A stretch of 64,000 bases of DNA, taken from the NCBI GenBank assembly GCA_951812625.1, contig CATOSP010000002.1:1994788-2058787 (forward strand), given 5' to 3'. Shown piece after piece: positions 43,518 to 52,301 of the stretch. This stretch comes from an uncultured Dehalococcoidia bacterium (GTDB lineage Bacteria; Chloroflexota; Dehalococcoidia; Lucifugimonadales; UBA3495). Numbering within the stretch: position 1 is the stretch's first letter; each line of letters starts with the position of its first letter. Below the pieces are notes generated by a model. That model did no database searches. It saw only the letters and a program-made list of their open reading frames with translations, and was not told the origin of the DNA. Both the position numbers and the translations under genes were made by a program.

Positions 43518-44498
43518 CTAGGACCAGATGGCGAAGCCCATAGCACAGCCGGTGCCGGCGGGGGAGCGATAGCAGGGCACGTAGTCCACTAGGTCCATGT
43601 CCAGATGCTCGGTAGCCCCAGTTACGGCGATCCAGTTCCTGATTTCCGAATTGCCGGAGTGCATCTTCTCCCTGGGCAGTCTGCCCAGCTTGACGACGCT
43701 CCTATCCTTCATCCCGTCCAAGGCCATCTCGTCCAGTTCCTCGTCGACCACGAAGTGGCTGAGGCCACCGGATGCGAGGACTCCGACCCGCGCCTTGCCG
43801 GGCCATGCCTCGATGGCGCTGCGCAGGGTGCGGCCAAGGTCGTAACACCGCTTCGGGGTCGGCTGGTTGGGCGGGTAGTAGGTGTTGACCATGATGGGGA
43901 CGGCGGGGATAGTCTTGCCGGTCATGATGCGGTGGTAGACATAGCCGAAGGCGTGGCCGATGCCGCCCCTGGCCCTGCCGCCCTTGGCGGGGTCCAGGAA
44001 TTTGGAACTCCCAATGTCGAACTCCGCCTCGACCATGTACTCGATGAGGTGACGGCCAAGATCTGAATGGGCGGGGACCACCCGGTCTTCGTCGGAGTAC
44101 CCGATGAGACCCGCGTCGCCCTCCCGTCCGGGAACGCTGAATTCGTTGCCCCAGTAGACGCAGATGCCAGGCATATTGTCGTCCAAGAGGTATTCCTGCT
44201 GGTCGTCCCCCAGCATGACCAGGACGTCCAGATCGGCCTCGTACAGCGCCTTGCCAAGCCGCGCGATCCCCTTCTGGTTACGCTCGTGGCGTTCGCGCAT
44301 CTTCTCCTGGGTTATCTCTTTGGCGATGCGGCCCAGGTCGGTGCGTTCCAACAACCCTTCGAAGTCAGAGACGATTCCGTCGGTGCCCACGAGTTCCTTG
44401 TGACGGCGGTCATTCTCGCCACGGGCCAGCCATCCCTCGGACGGGGTGCTGAGTTGGGGGCTGTGGGAGCTGCCCAGTCCCAATACTACCTGTGCCAT
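43518..44498 (-). CDS. LigB-type extradiol ring-cleavage dioxygenase
   Basis: A 326-residue class III extradiol dioxygenase, LigB superfamily (non-heme Fe(II); opens catechol-type rings with O2). The N-terminal LGLGSSHSPQLS holds the first Fe-ligand His (H12), VLVMLGDDQQEYL the acidic strand, PAVPIMVNTYYPPNQPTP the central loop, and GVLASGGLSHFVVDEELDEM the catalytic His near the C-terminus, as in protocatechuate 4,5-dioxygenase beta subunits. No LigA-type alpha subunit gene is adjacent. I chose the ATG at 44498 because AGGAGG lies 7 bases upstream and the family starts here. It converges on the class II aldolase gene, which could process ring-cleavage products. Confidence 0.87.
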   Translation of the reverse strand: MAQVVLGLGSSHSPQLSTPSEGWLARGENDRRHKELVGTDGIVSDFEGLLERTDLGRIAKEITQEKMRERHERNQKGIARLGKALYEADLDVLVMLGDDQQEYLLDDNMPGICVYWGNEFSVPGREGDAGLIGYSDEDRVVPAHSDLGRHLIEYMVEAEFDIGSSKFLDPAKGGRARGGIGHAFGYVYHRIMTGKTIPAVPIMVNTYYPPNQPTPKRCYDLGRTLRSAIEAWPGKARVGVLASGGLSHFVVDEELDEMALDGMKDRSVVKLGRLPREKMHSGNSEIRNWIAVTGATEHLDMDLVDYVPCYRSPAGTGCAMGFAIWS

Positions 44499-45104
44499 TT
44501 TGGGCCTCCTGAAAACGTGTTGACCACTTTCGCGGGCTGTGCCGGCGCTTGCCGTTCCCCATGGGGCGACTCGACTCGCGCACAGGGTGGGGCCGAAGGA
44601 CAAACCCAGTCCGGTTGGATACGGAACGTTGGCCCGCTCTCAGTACAAATTAGACTCTGCGCAACTCACATTGTCAAACCCATCTGCCAGTCCGATCGCG
44701 TCCCGTGTCAAGTAGTCTGGACGGGAGGCAGCGCTGCCGGAAAATTTCATTTTCCCTCTCATTTCCGCTCAAATCCTCTCACTTTTGCGAATTCCGACGC
44801 ATTGGCCAGACTTGGCTTAAGGTGCGGCCCCTTCGCATGTGGAATGCTAGGGCTTCTGTAGTTGTCCTGGAATTGCTTTGCACTCAGAGGAGTCTCACGG
44901 GCTCGGCCTAGACAATGGTATATACGTTCTATACAGTCAGCAAGGGAAGGTTGTCAGTAGTCAGGCTTGCTGGGTCGAGGTTCCTATTACCGGGCCGCTA
45001 TGGACTCCCGCTTTCGCGGAAGTGACGGCTGATGACAGGTGTGTATGAGGACAGAATTATCGTGGGGCCGAAGAAGTCGACCGACCGAGTTGGAACGTCA
45101 GCCA
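44499..45104. other. intergenic region with one dispersed repeat copy
   Basis: About 600 bases between two minus-strand genes. Apart from the 65-bp repeat at 44741-44805 I see no gene, RNA or clear promoter; short ORFs here arise from the repeat. Confidence 0.55.
44741..44805. repeat. 65-bp dispersed repeat, copy B
   Basis: It matches 20631-20695 at 59 of 65 bases. The left end again forms a small hairpin (GGAAAA with TTTTCC), and the right end keeps ATTTCCGCTCAAATC, GCGAATTCCG and CGCATTGG. The flanks of the two copies are unrelated. Confidence 0.8.
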
Positions 45105-45581
45105 TCAAGCCGCATCCCGCGAGAGCTTGACGACTATCGCCCGGCTGGCCTCCACCAGCCCTCCCGGGGTGATCATGATTTCCTCCCCCCAGACACCCGC
45201 GCCGACACCTAGGACCTCCTCGCGCATCAAGGAGGCGTCGATGAAGCTGCGGAAGGAATCCGGCTGCCAGTGGAAGGGAGGTATGGAGCCTATGCGATAT
45301 CCTGTCACCCGGTAGACGGTCTCGCCGTCGGCTAGCCGGATGTTCCTGCTGCCGATGGCTCGCTTGAGGTTGCCAGAGACGGCGTTCCTGTCGGCGGCCA
45401 TCATAACCAGTACCTGTTCGCCCTCGGAGGTCTCGAAGACTAGAGTCTTGACCATCTGGCGCGGCTCATACCCAAGGGCATCGGCGACACTGGCCGCGCC
45501 CTTGTCCGTATCCGGGGGAAAATTGAGCCTCTTGTAGGGGATGCTGCGTTCATCCAGGAATCTGTGGGCGGGAAGGTCCAT
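45105..45581 (-). CDS. YbaK/EbsC-family aminoacyl-tRNA deacylase
   Basis: A 158-residue YbaK-like protein that hydrolyses mischarged aminoacyl-tRNA (Cys-tRNA-Pro in the best studied members). The family core is present: FPPDTDKGAASVADALGY, MVKTLVFETSEGEQVLVMM, RIGSIPPFHWQ and a C-terminal GAGVWGEEIMITPGGLVEA. It lacks the extra domains of ProRS, so it is a free-standing trans-editing factor. The ATG at 45581 has AGGAGG 7 bases upstream. It lies 43 bases after the second MFS gene on the same strand and may be cotranscribed, with no obvious functional tie. Confidence 0.87.
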   Translation of the reverse strand: MDLPAHRFLDERSIPYKRLNFPPDTDKGAASVADALGYEPRQMVKTLVFETSEGEQVLVMMAADRNAVSGNLKRAIGSRNIRLADGETVYRVTGYRIGSIPPFHWQPDSFRSFIDASLMREEVLGVGAGVWGEEIMITPGGLVEASRAIVVKLSRDAA

Positions 45582-45624
45582 CGCACTGCCTCCTAGGGTG
45601 GTCTGGGCAAGCATAAGCCGCCGT

Positions 45625-46866
45625 CTAAACGCGAAGATGGCGCAGGGTTGGCCGGAATATCCCGACAATCAGGGCAACTAACAAGCAAATCACGGCCCCG
45701 CCTGCAAACGCCGCCGTCCAGTCCAGATAGTCTGCGACCAGCGCCATCGGAAACGCGCCGATCAACGTAAACGCCGACGTTACGTACCACAGGCTCATCA
45801 CCCTACCCCGCAGTTCCGGGGAAACGGAGAGTTGCAGCACGGTGGTACCCATCGGGAAGATGTCGCTCAGTCCCAGGAAGAACAGTATCCCCCATGAGAC
45901 CCAGAACCACGGCGACCAGGCCAGCAGAAACAGGGATACCCCGAACAGGAACATAGAGGCAATCAGGAGCCAGTTCTTGTGCCGGAAGTTGCCCAACGAC
46001 GCCAGGAAAATCGTGCCCGCCAGCGATCCCACGCCTGCCCCGGACATCAACAGGCCCACCTGACCGGCGCTTGCTCCCAGGACCTGTTTGGCAAATGCGG
46101 GCATCAACTGGACATAGGACATTCCGAATAAGCCAAAGACGAACCCAATGGTCATGACGGTAAAGGTGACCGGATTGGTCCAGCAATACTGGAAGCCCGC
46201 CCCCAGGTCGGAAACAAAAGATGGGCGCTCGACGGGCACAGTACGCTCCGGGCGGCGGACCATGAACAACGCCAGACTCGCAAGGGCGAAGAATCCGGCA
46301 GCAACGCACAACGAGGGCCCGATGCCGGCAAATTCGATAATCGCACCCGCAATAGCCGGACCCAGGACCCGACCGGCGTTCATCACTGCGGTGTTCAGCA
46401 CCACGGCGTTCATGATGTCCTCACGGTCCACCAGGTCTGGGACAAGGGCCGCCCGGGCCGGAGTATTAATCGCCATGAAGAAGGCCATGAGTACGACACT
46501 GACGTACAAGTGCCACAGTGCGATCCTGTCCACCAGTTGCAGGACGGCCAGACCGGCCAGCACAAGGGCAGTAAGGGCCTGAGTGGCCGAACTCAGGTCC
46601 CGGCGGTCAAAACGGTCAGCGAGAGTACCGGCGAACAGGATGACAATCAGGCCGGTTGCGCCGAACAGGAAGACCAGAAATCCCATGCGGGAGGCCGACC
46701 CGGTAAGTTCCAACACCAGCCAGCTGTGGATGAGGAATTGCATTCCCATGCCCACAGGCTGGGCCGTGGCACTAGCCGAGTACCACCTGAAGTCGCGGTG
46801 GCGCAGGGCGCGGAATGTCTGCCACCTCTTGAACAACGGGCGCGCTTTGCGGAGTGCCCCCTGCAT
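45625..46866 (-). CDS. MFS transporter (enterobactin-exporter/MFS_3-like), copy 1
   Basis: A 413-residue, twelve-helix major-facilitator transporter. The motif A region reads GTLADRFDRRDLS, preceded by the family's RALRHRDFRWYSAS start and LVLELTGSASRMGFLVFL. INTPARAALVPDLVDREDIMNAVVLN marks the EntS/MFS_3-type branch, which includes exporters of siderophores, drugs and other small molecules. It is a tandem paralog of the next gene upstream (35 bases), with matching segments throughout. Substrate unknown; no biosynthetic cluster is adjacent. Confidence 0.87.
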   Translation of the reverse strand: MQGALRKARPLFKRWQTFRALRHRDFRWYSASATAQPVGMGMQFLIHSWLVLELTGSASRMGFLVFLFGATGLIVILFAGTLADRFDRRDLSSATQALTALVLAGLAVLQLVDRIALWHLYVSVVLMAFFMAINTPARAALVPDLVDREDIMNAVVLNTAVMNAGRVLGPAIAGAIIEFAGIGPSLCVAAGFFALASLALFMVRRPERTVPVERPSFVSDLGAGFQYCWTNPVTFTVMTIGFVFGLFGMSYVQLMPAFAKQVLGASAGQVGLLMSGAGVGSLAGTIFLASLGNFRHKNWLLIASMFLFGVSLFLLAWSPWFWVSWGILFFLGLSDIFPMGTTVLQLSVSPELRGRVMSLWYVTSAFTLIGAFPMALVADYLDWTAAFAGGAVICLLVALIVGIFRPTLRHLRV

Positions 46867-46901
46867 CTATGCCGCCGGAGATTTCACTGGACAGGCTGCT
46901 C

Positions 46902-48131
46902 CTACACCCGCATGCGGCGCAAGGTGGGACGCCACAGGCCCAGCACGAAGGCGATTGACAGGTAGATGACGGACCCTCCAGCGAAGGCGGCGGTCCAGCT
47001 TACATGCTCGGCCACCAGGGTCATGGGGTAGGAACCGATGAACATGAACGCGGCAGAGATATACCATACGCTCATCACCCGGCCCTGGAACTCGGTGGGC
47101 ACCGAGAGCTGCAATACGGTTGTGCCCATCGGGACGATGCTGCCCATGCCTATGAAGTAGAGAATCACCCATGAGACCCAGAACCATGCTGACCAGGCCA
47201 GGATGAACAGGGAAATGCCGAAGAGGAAGATGCAGCCCAGCAGAAGCCAGTTCTTGTGCCGGGAGTTACCCAGGGACGCCATGACGAAGGTGCCGGACAG
47301 TGAGCCGATTCCAGCCCCGGTCATGAGCAGTCCAGCCTCTCCAGCGCCCGCTTCCAGAACCTGTTTGGCGAAGGCGGGCAACACCTGGGAATAGGGCATT
47401 CCGAAGAAGCCGAAGGCGAAGCCAATGCCGATTACAGTGAAAGTCACCGGGTTGGACCAGCAGTAGCGCAGACCTCCCCAAAGGTCGGCAAGGATGCTGG
47501 ACCGCTGCTGCCGTGCCACGTTTGGCACCCGCCGCACCATGAACAGAGTCACCGTGCCGACAAAGAAGCAGGCCGTGGCAAGGAATAGCGCGGAGGCTAT
47601 CCCGGCAAACTCGATTACCGCGCCTGCCAAAGCCGGTCCGAGGATACGGCCGGAATTCATCACCGCCGAGTTCAGGACAACGGCGTTCATCAGGTCTTCC
47701 CGGTCGACCAGGTCGCGGACTATGGCCAGTCGAGCTGGTGTGTTGATTGCCTGGAATGCGCCAAGCACGAAGGACGCAACGTACAGGTGCCACAGCGCAA
47801 CCAGTCCTCCGGTCTCCATCACGGCTAGTCCTAGGACCAGTATGGCCACCAGGGCCTGGGTCAACATCAGCAATCCGCGGCGGTCGAACCGGTCCGCGAA
47901 TGCCCCGCCGAACAGCACGAACCCCAGAGTGGGCATTCCGTAGAGGAAGATCATGAGGCCCATGCTGGATGCGGAGCCGGTCAGTTCCAGCACCATCCAG
48001 CCCAAGATGAGGAACTGCATTCCCCGGCCCCATGCCTGGGCGTTTGCGCCAATCCAGAACCAGCGAAAGTCACGATGGCGCAGCGCGCGGAAGGTCTGAA
48101 GCCTGCGCCCGATTGTCAGGACCTGGGTCAA
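46902..48131 (-). CDS. MFS transporter (enterobactin-exporter/MFS_3-like), copy 2
   Basis: A 409-residue MFS transporter closely related to the following gene: both share FRALRHRDFRW, GMQFLI and the segment INTPARLAIVRDLVDREDLM, and the C-terminal TTVLQLSVPTEFQGRVMSVW. Motif A is GGAFADRFDRRGLL. Two adjacent full-length paralogs could act as a heteromeric pair or have split substrates after duplication. It is the first gene of the minus-strand unit MFS-MFS-YbaK and is divergent from the enolase-superfamily gene at 48352, with a 220-base shared promoter region. Confidence 0.87.
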   Translation of the reverse strand: MTQVLTIGRRLQTFRALRHRDFRWFWIGANAQAWGRGMQFLILGWMVLELTGSASSMGLMIFLYGMPTLGFVLFGGAFADRFDRRGLLMLTQALVAILVLGLAVMETGGLVALWHLYVASFVLGAFQAINTPARLAIVRDLVDREDLMNAVVLNSAVMNSGRILGPALAGAVIEFAGIASALFLATACFFVGTVTLFMVRRVPNVARQQRSSILADLWGGLRYCWSNPVTFTVIGIGFAFGFFGMPYSQVLPAFAKQVLEAGAGEAGLLMTGAGIGSLSGTFVMASLGNSRHKNWLLLGCIFLFGISLFILAWSAWFWVSWVILYFIGMGSIVPMGTTVLQLSVPTEFQGRVMSVWYISAAFMFIGSYPMTLVAEHVSWTAAFAGGSVIYLSIAFVLGLWRPTLRRMRV

Positions 48132-48351
48132 CTATTCCACCGACTCACCGTTTCGGGTCAAGTGGAGCTGTCCACATCTGTACAGTTGAAGGAGCACGGG
48201 ACAGCCGCCAAACGCCGTATTGTACATTCCGAGAAGAGAAAAGTGTAAAGCGGCAAAGTGAGGGCGGCGCGGGTGTCGCTCCACCCTTTCCGGCCAGATG
48301 CTATAGTAATCCCAATGAATCAACACCGGATTAGGCCGGGGAGGAGTCATA

Positions 48352-49452
48352 GTGAAGATCACCGACTTGAGAGTAATCATGGTCAACTGGAACTCGGGGC
48401 CTTGGGCCACCGCCACCGCGTCTTTCGGGGGCACACGGCAACTGGGGGTCGTAACGGTATCCACCGATGAAGGGGTGGAGGGCCACGCCTTCCTGGGTTC
48501 GTCTCGGCAGGGGGCAGACGCCTACGTGGGGCCGATGATGGAGTTCATCAAGCCGTCCCTGCTGGGCCGCAACCCTCTGGACATCGGTGCGATTTGGTCT
48601 GAGATGTGGAAGAACAATCGGAACGTGTCCACGAATGCGGTCGGCGCGGTGGACGTGGCGCTGTGGGACATCGCGGGCAAGATTGCAGGGCTGCCCATCC
48701 ACAGACTTCTGGGTTCTTGCCGCGACAGGGTGCCCGCCTATGCGAGTTCGGGTTTCCTGGCAACGCCACAGGACTATGCCGAGGAAGCGCTGCTTTTCAA
48801 AGACCTGGGTTGGCCGGCGTACAAGATTCACCCCCATGCCGTTCCCAAGGAGGATATCGAGATATGCCGGGTAACCCGTGAGGCGGTGGGCGACCAGTTC
48901 GACCTGATGCTGGATTCGATGTGGGCCTACTGCTATGAGGATGCCCTGAGGGTGGGCCGCGCCGCCGAGGAGTACAAATACCTGTGGTACGAGGACCCGC
49001 TGGCAGAGGAGGACATCTATAACTACGTAAAGCTGAAGAGCAAGCTGGACATACCCATTATGTCAACTGAGTATGCTCCCGGACGCCTCTACGGTATGGC
49101 TCAGTGGATCCACCTGCAGGCCACGGACATGCTGCGGGGAGATGTGGCAGTATCCGGCGGCATCACGCCGCTGCTGAAGATCGCTCACACCGCCGAGGCG
49201 TTCAAAATGAAGTGCGAAGTGCATCACGGGGGAAATTCCCTGAACAACGTGGCGAACCTGCACGTAATACTGGCGGTAAACAACTGCGACTACTACGAGG
49301 TGTTCCCGGCGAACGGGGCCAACAAGTTCGGCCTCGTGGAGGACGTTGAGGTGGACAGCAACGGCCTCATCTACGCTCCGGAGGCACCGGGTCTCGGATA
49401 CGAAATAGACTGGGAACTGGTGCAGCGGGAGAGGAGCGGGGAGGTAAGGTAG
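48352..49452 (+). CDS. mandelate racemase/muconate lactonizing-type enolase-superfamily enzyme
   Basis: A 366-residue enolase-superfamily enzyme with the two-domain layout of mandelate racemase-like acid-sugar dehydratases. The Mg ligands are seen as MLDSMWAY (Asp), WYEDPLAEED (Glu) and MSTEYAPGR (Glu); a general-acid/base His lies in CEVHHGGNS. The usual KxK motif reads Y-K-I-H, so the second Lys is His, which points to a subgroup with altered first-half chemistry. It abstracts the proton next to a carboxylate, probably dehydrating a sugar acid or related compound. The start is GTG at 48352 with GGAGG 8 bases upstream. SAR202-like genomes hold many such paralogs. Confidence 0.88.
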   Translation: MKITDLRVIMVNWNSGPWATATASFGGTRQLGVVTVSTDEGVEGHAFLGSSRQGADAYVGPMMEFIKPSLLGRNPLDIGAIWSEMWKNNRNVSTNAVGAVDVALWDIAGKIAGLPIHRLLGSCRDRVPAYASSGFLATPQDYAEEALLFKDLGWPAYKIHPHAVPKEDIEICRVTREAVGDQFDLMLDSMWAYCYEDALRVGRAAEEYKYLWYEDPLAEEDIYNYVKLKSKLDIPIMSTEYAPGRLYGMAQWIHLQATDMLRGDVAVSGGITPLLKIAHTAEAFKMKCEVHHGGNSLNNVANLHVILAVNNCDYYEVFPANGANKFGLVEDVEVDSNGLIYAPEAPGLGYEIDWELVQRERSGEVR

Positions 49453-49606
49453 GGATCGTGGCGAGTAGGATGGTGTCGAGGGCAGGCCAAGAATGGTCCC
49501 AGAATATGCCGGTCAGGAGCCCGGAGTACCCCCGAGTGGTGGGATCCTGACGACAGTCGGGGTCTTCCCAAAAGCGTCCACGGGCGTGTGGTGCGGCCAG
49601 ATGCCC

Positions 49607-49993
49607 TCAGCGCTGCTGCGTGGTAGGGGTGAAGGTAAAGGCTGAGTTGCCCGGCGCAATCTCAAAGGGCGGGGAGGTTGAGGAGACGTAGACCAACCGC
49701 TCATCTCCGATGTTCTTGATGGAGTGTCCGGTGCCGGGGGGCACGTATATCAGAGTGCCGGGTCCTACTTCCTCGACCTCGTCGCCTACGCGCATTGCGC
49801 CCTGTCCCTGGACGATGACGTACACCTGCTCCCTTCCCTCGTGGGAATGGACGGCCTGCTCGCTTCCCGGTTCGCCTTCAACCCACGTTACCGAAAGGTT
49901 TTCCGTCCCGAACTGTCCGGGAGCCAGCAGCAAATGCGAGACTTGCCCGCCTCGGTGGTTCTGGGGACTCTGGTCAAGTGTCTGAGTGTCCAT
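49607..49993 (-). CDS. small cupin-domain protein
   Basis: A 128-residue single-domain cupin. The two cupin motifs are readable: PGSEQAVHSHEGREQVYVIVQG (His-x-His with Glu/Gln following) and the second PGTLIYVPPGTGHSIKNIG with its His. These bind a metal and act as sensors, isomerases or dioxygenases; no substrate can be given. GGAG lies 9 bases before the ATG at 49993; a TTG at 49999 is the only in-frame alternative. It ends on the far side of the enolase-superfamily gene, convergent. Confidence 0.85.
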   Translation of the reverse strand: MDTQTLDQSPQNHRGGQVSHLLLAPGQFGTENLSVTWVEGEPGSEQAVHSHEGREQVYVIVQGQGAMRVGDEVEEVGPGTLIYVPPGTGHSIKNIGDERLVYVSSTSPPFEIAPGNSAFTFTPTTQQR

Positions 49994-50040
49994 CAGCAAA
50001 TACTCCAGAAGGAGAACGGGGTAAATTGGGGGAGAAGAGG

Positions 50041-50116
50041 TGGCGACCCGGAGCGGATTCGAACCGCCGATCTCTGGCTTGACAGGCCAGTATGTTAACC
50101 GCTACACCACCGGGCC
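50041..50116 (-). tRNA. tRNA-Asp (anticodon GTC)
   Basis: The reverse complement folds as a standard cloverleaf: acceptor GGCCCGG pairs with CCGGGTC (one G-T), the anticodon arm is ACTGGCC-TGTCAA-GCCAG with GTC in the loop, and the T arm has GGTTCGAATCC. The discriminator is G and CCA is encoded. Total 76 bases with no intron. Confidence 0.95.
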
Positions 50117-50270
50117 GAGTGAAGGTCGGTTGCAAGTCCCGACGATCACCATTGAGTTTACGATTTCCGCAAATTAGTGTCAAGCACAGGGTCAAGATTC
50201 AAGGGCCGAGCCACAGTCGCCAAGTCGTGTAACCAGAGTGACATCCGCGATGCGCTAACCGAACAGAAGT

Positions 50271-51281
50271 TCATTGGACCGGGTCCGCGGAAACATGCTC
50301 GTGGCCACCATGGGGGAGGCCCAGAAGGAATTCAGAGTGGTGGTCCTGGCCAGGACCGGAAACGCTCTCCAGGGTCAACTCTCCGTGCCAGCGATTGGCG
50401 AGTGTACGCGCGATAAACAGGCCCAATCCGGAGCTTGATTTCTCCTCCCGCCGGGCCACCTCTGGCGTCCAGCCGTGGTCGAACACGTGCTGAACATATT
50501 GCGGGGAAACACCGGGGCCATCGTCCCATACACGGACGAAGAAGTGGGTGAGGTTCCGAGTCAGCTTGATCTCGATGTGGGAGTCGGCGAAACGGACCGC
50601 GTTGTCCACCAGATTGGTTACGATGTGCTCGATGGCAGAACTGTCCGAGTAGACCAGCCCGAACTCCGATGGTTCCGTCCACCAGGTGATTTCCTTCATC
50701 GTCTGTTCGGCCACCGGCGTATAGCGGTCTACGATCCTGCGGACCACCTCAGACGGCTCCACAGGCTGGGGATGGACCTGTCCGTCGGGCCCTTGGAGGT
50801 CCACCAACACTTGGATGTTGGACAGCATCAGGCGGAAGTTGGTGGTCTGCATTTCGATTTCTTCCAGCAGGGAGAGGACGTTGGGATCGATGCTCTTGCC
50901 GGAGGAAAGCAGCACGGCCCGCAGTTCCCGCTCCTGGCCGGATATGCGCCGCAGCGGACGGCCCAAGTCGTGGTTGAATAGGTCGAAGTATTGCTGGGTC
51001 AACTGCCGCCATCGGTCCGCCACGTCGTCCGATGGGACGGCTGCGCTGCTTTTCACGCCGCGTATGCTCGGGAAGGCGTAGGCAAGGGATACCACTCCGA
51101 GTCCTAGGGCAACCAGTCCGCCCCCGATATAGGTCAGAGGTTCGACAGTCCAAACGGATGTGAACAGGCTGGACCCAACCAAAGGCGCGAGCAGCAGAGA
51201 GACCACACCAGCCGCAAAGACTCCCACGCCGCATATTATGGACCAGGTCTGCATCCACAACCCGCCAATAGAGCGGCTCAT
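50271..51281 (-). CDS. membrane histidine kinase
   Basis: A 336-residue sensor kinase. Two close membrane helices (about 10-33 and 48-70) leave almost no extracytoplasmic loop, so the signal is probably sensed in the membrane or by a partner. The dimerisation/phospho-acceptor helix has His104 in LFNHDLGRPLRRI. The ATPase domain shows the N box (HIVTNLVDNAVRFA), G1 (WDDGPGV) and G2 (SSGLGLFIARTL). It phosphorylates the response regulator whose stop codon overlaps its start by 4 bases (ATGA), so translation is coupled. Target genes are not evident. Confidence 0.88.
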   Translation of the reverse strand: MSRSIGGLWMQTWSIICGVGVFAAGVVSLLLAPLVGSSLFTSVWTVEPLTYIGGGLVALGLGVVSLAYAFPSIRGVKSSAAVPSDDVADRWRQLTQQYFDLFNHDLGRPLRRISGQERELRAVLLSSGKSIDPNVLSLLEEIEMQTTNFRLMLSNIQVLVDLQGPDGQVHPQPVEPSEVVRRIVDRYTPVAEQTMKEITWWTEPSEFGLVYSDSSAIEHIVTNLVDNAVRFADSHIEIKLTRNLTHFFVRVWDDGPGVSPQYVQHVFDHGWTPEVARREEKSSSGLGLFIARTLANRWHGELTLESVSGPGQDHHSEFLLGLPHGGHEHVSADPVQ

Positions 51282-52069
51282 ATCGAGGGAGGCAGGAGCC
51301 TATACCCCTGGTCCCGGGCATTGATGATTAGCTCCCCTGCGGAGAACCGAACGCCAAGTGCCCTACCCAACGCGACCTTGATTTCTCTGATTCTAACGCG
51401 TAGGGAAGCCCTCGGGTCTTCCCCATCGGAGTATCGCTCCAGCCTCCCAAAGGTCACCAGTTCTCCGGGGCTGTGGTACCAGGCCTCGGCCAGTTCCCGG
51501 AAGATCTCAAATTTCATGCCCTGTATCTCATGCACCGGGGCCATCCTGCCTTCCGTGCCAGCGTAGACGAGCCGGGAGTCCTTGTTGACCAATATCTGAC
51601 AATCCGGGCGGCTGCCGATGGGGATCGTGCTAGGCGATGTGCCAATGAGTCGCCGCAAGCGCAGAACAACCTCGCCGGGGCTGGCCAGCTTGTCAATAAA
51701 GTCCACAGGCGCCTCCCGGGTCAACGCACCGCGGACAGCGGTGTCCCGGTCCGGACCTTGGGCGTATTGGGTGAACATCAGGACAGGCAGGCCGGGAAAT
51801 CTTTCGACGATGCGTTGAAGGATATCCAACCCCTTAAAGCGTTCCCCGGCCTGGTCTCCAAAACGCACGTCCAGCAGTACCCCGTCGGGTTGCCGCTCCT
51901 CGATCGCGTAGATAGCCGCGGCCTCGAATTCGTCGGCTATGGACCAGTTGGCCTCGGGGCGCACGACCACCGGGTCCCATCCTTCCTCGTCCAACCCACG
52001 GCGCACGGCCGTGACGGTCGCGGAGTCGAATTCATCGTCAACTATGAGTATGGTCCCTTTCCGGGTCAT
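51278..52069 (-). CDS. response regulator with receiver and winged-helix DNA-binding domain
   Basis: A 263-residue response regulator. The receiver has the acidic pair D11-D12 (LIVDDEFDS), the phospho-Asp D67 (GVLLDVRFG), the MFTQYA switch Thr and FIDKLASPG with the conserved Lys. It is somewhat longer than usual because of an insert after the phospho-Asp (GDQAGERFKG). The C-terminal 100 residues (GMKFEIFRELAEAWYHSPGE, VRIREIKVALGRALGV, LIINARDQGYRLL) are an OmpR-type winged helix. It pairs with the kinase that follows with a 4-base overlap. The ATG at 52069 lacks a strong Shine-Dalgarno; a TTG at 52099 is possible. Confidence 0.87.
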   Translation of the reverse strand: MTRKGTILIVDDEFDSATVTAVRRGLDEEGWDPVVVRPEANWSIADEFEAAAIYAIEERQPDGVLLDVRFGDQAGERFKGLDILQRIVERFPGLPVLMFTQYAQGPDRDTAVRGALTREAPVDFIDKLASPGEVVLRLRRLIGTSPSTIPIGSRPDCQILVNKDSRLVYAGTEGRMAPVHEIQGMKFEIFRELAEAWYHSPGELVTFGRLERYSDGEDPRASLRVRIREIKVALGRALGVRFSAGELIINARDQGYRLLPPSI

Positions 52070-52218
52070 GTTGTGCTTACTGGCGCGCGCATGGGACAAG
52101 CGCCCGCCATTCCTGTCCTGATGGCTCCTATTCTCGCATCATGTATTCTACCAGAGGGTCGTATGAATCTGGGACGGAGGAGTCCTCGCCTAGGCTGCCT
52201 AGCGCCGTGATGCTTGGG

Positions 52219-52246
52219 TTGACAGTATTCCCTGCCGGTCTAAAAT
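52219..52246 (+). promoter_or_regulatory. sigma70 promoter of the LLM/aminotransferase operon
   Basis: TTGACA (52219-52224) and TAAAAT (52241-52246) are 16 bases apart, giving a start about 50 bases before the LLM gene at 52302, whose ATG follows AAGGAG. Confidence 0.6.
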
Positions 52247-52301
52247 GGTCAGAGACAAGCGTAAGTCCATCTTTGGAGCACAAGGGTAAGGAGTCGGTCT
52301 T

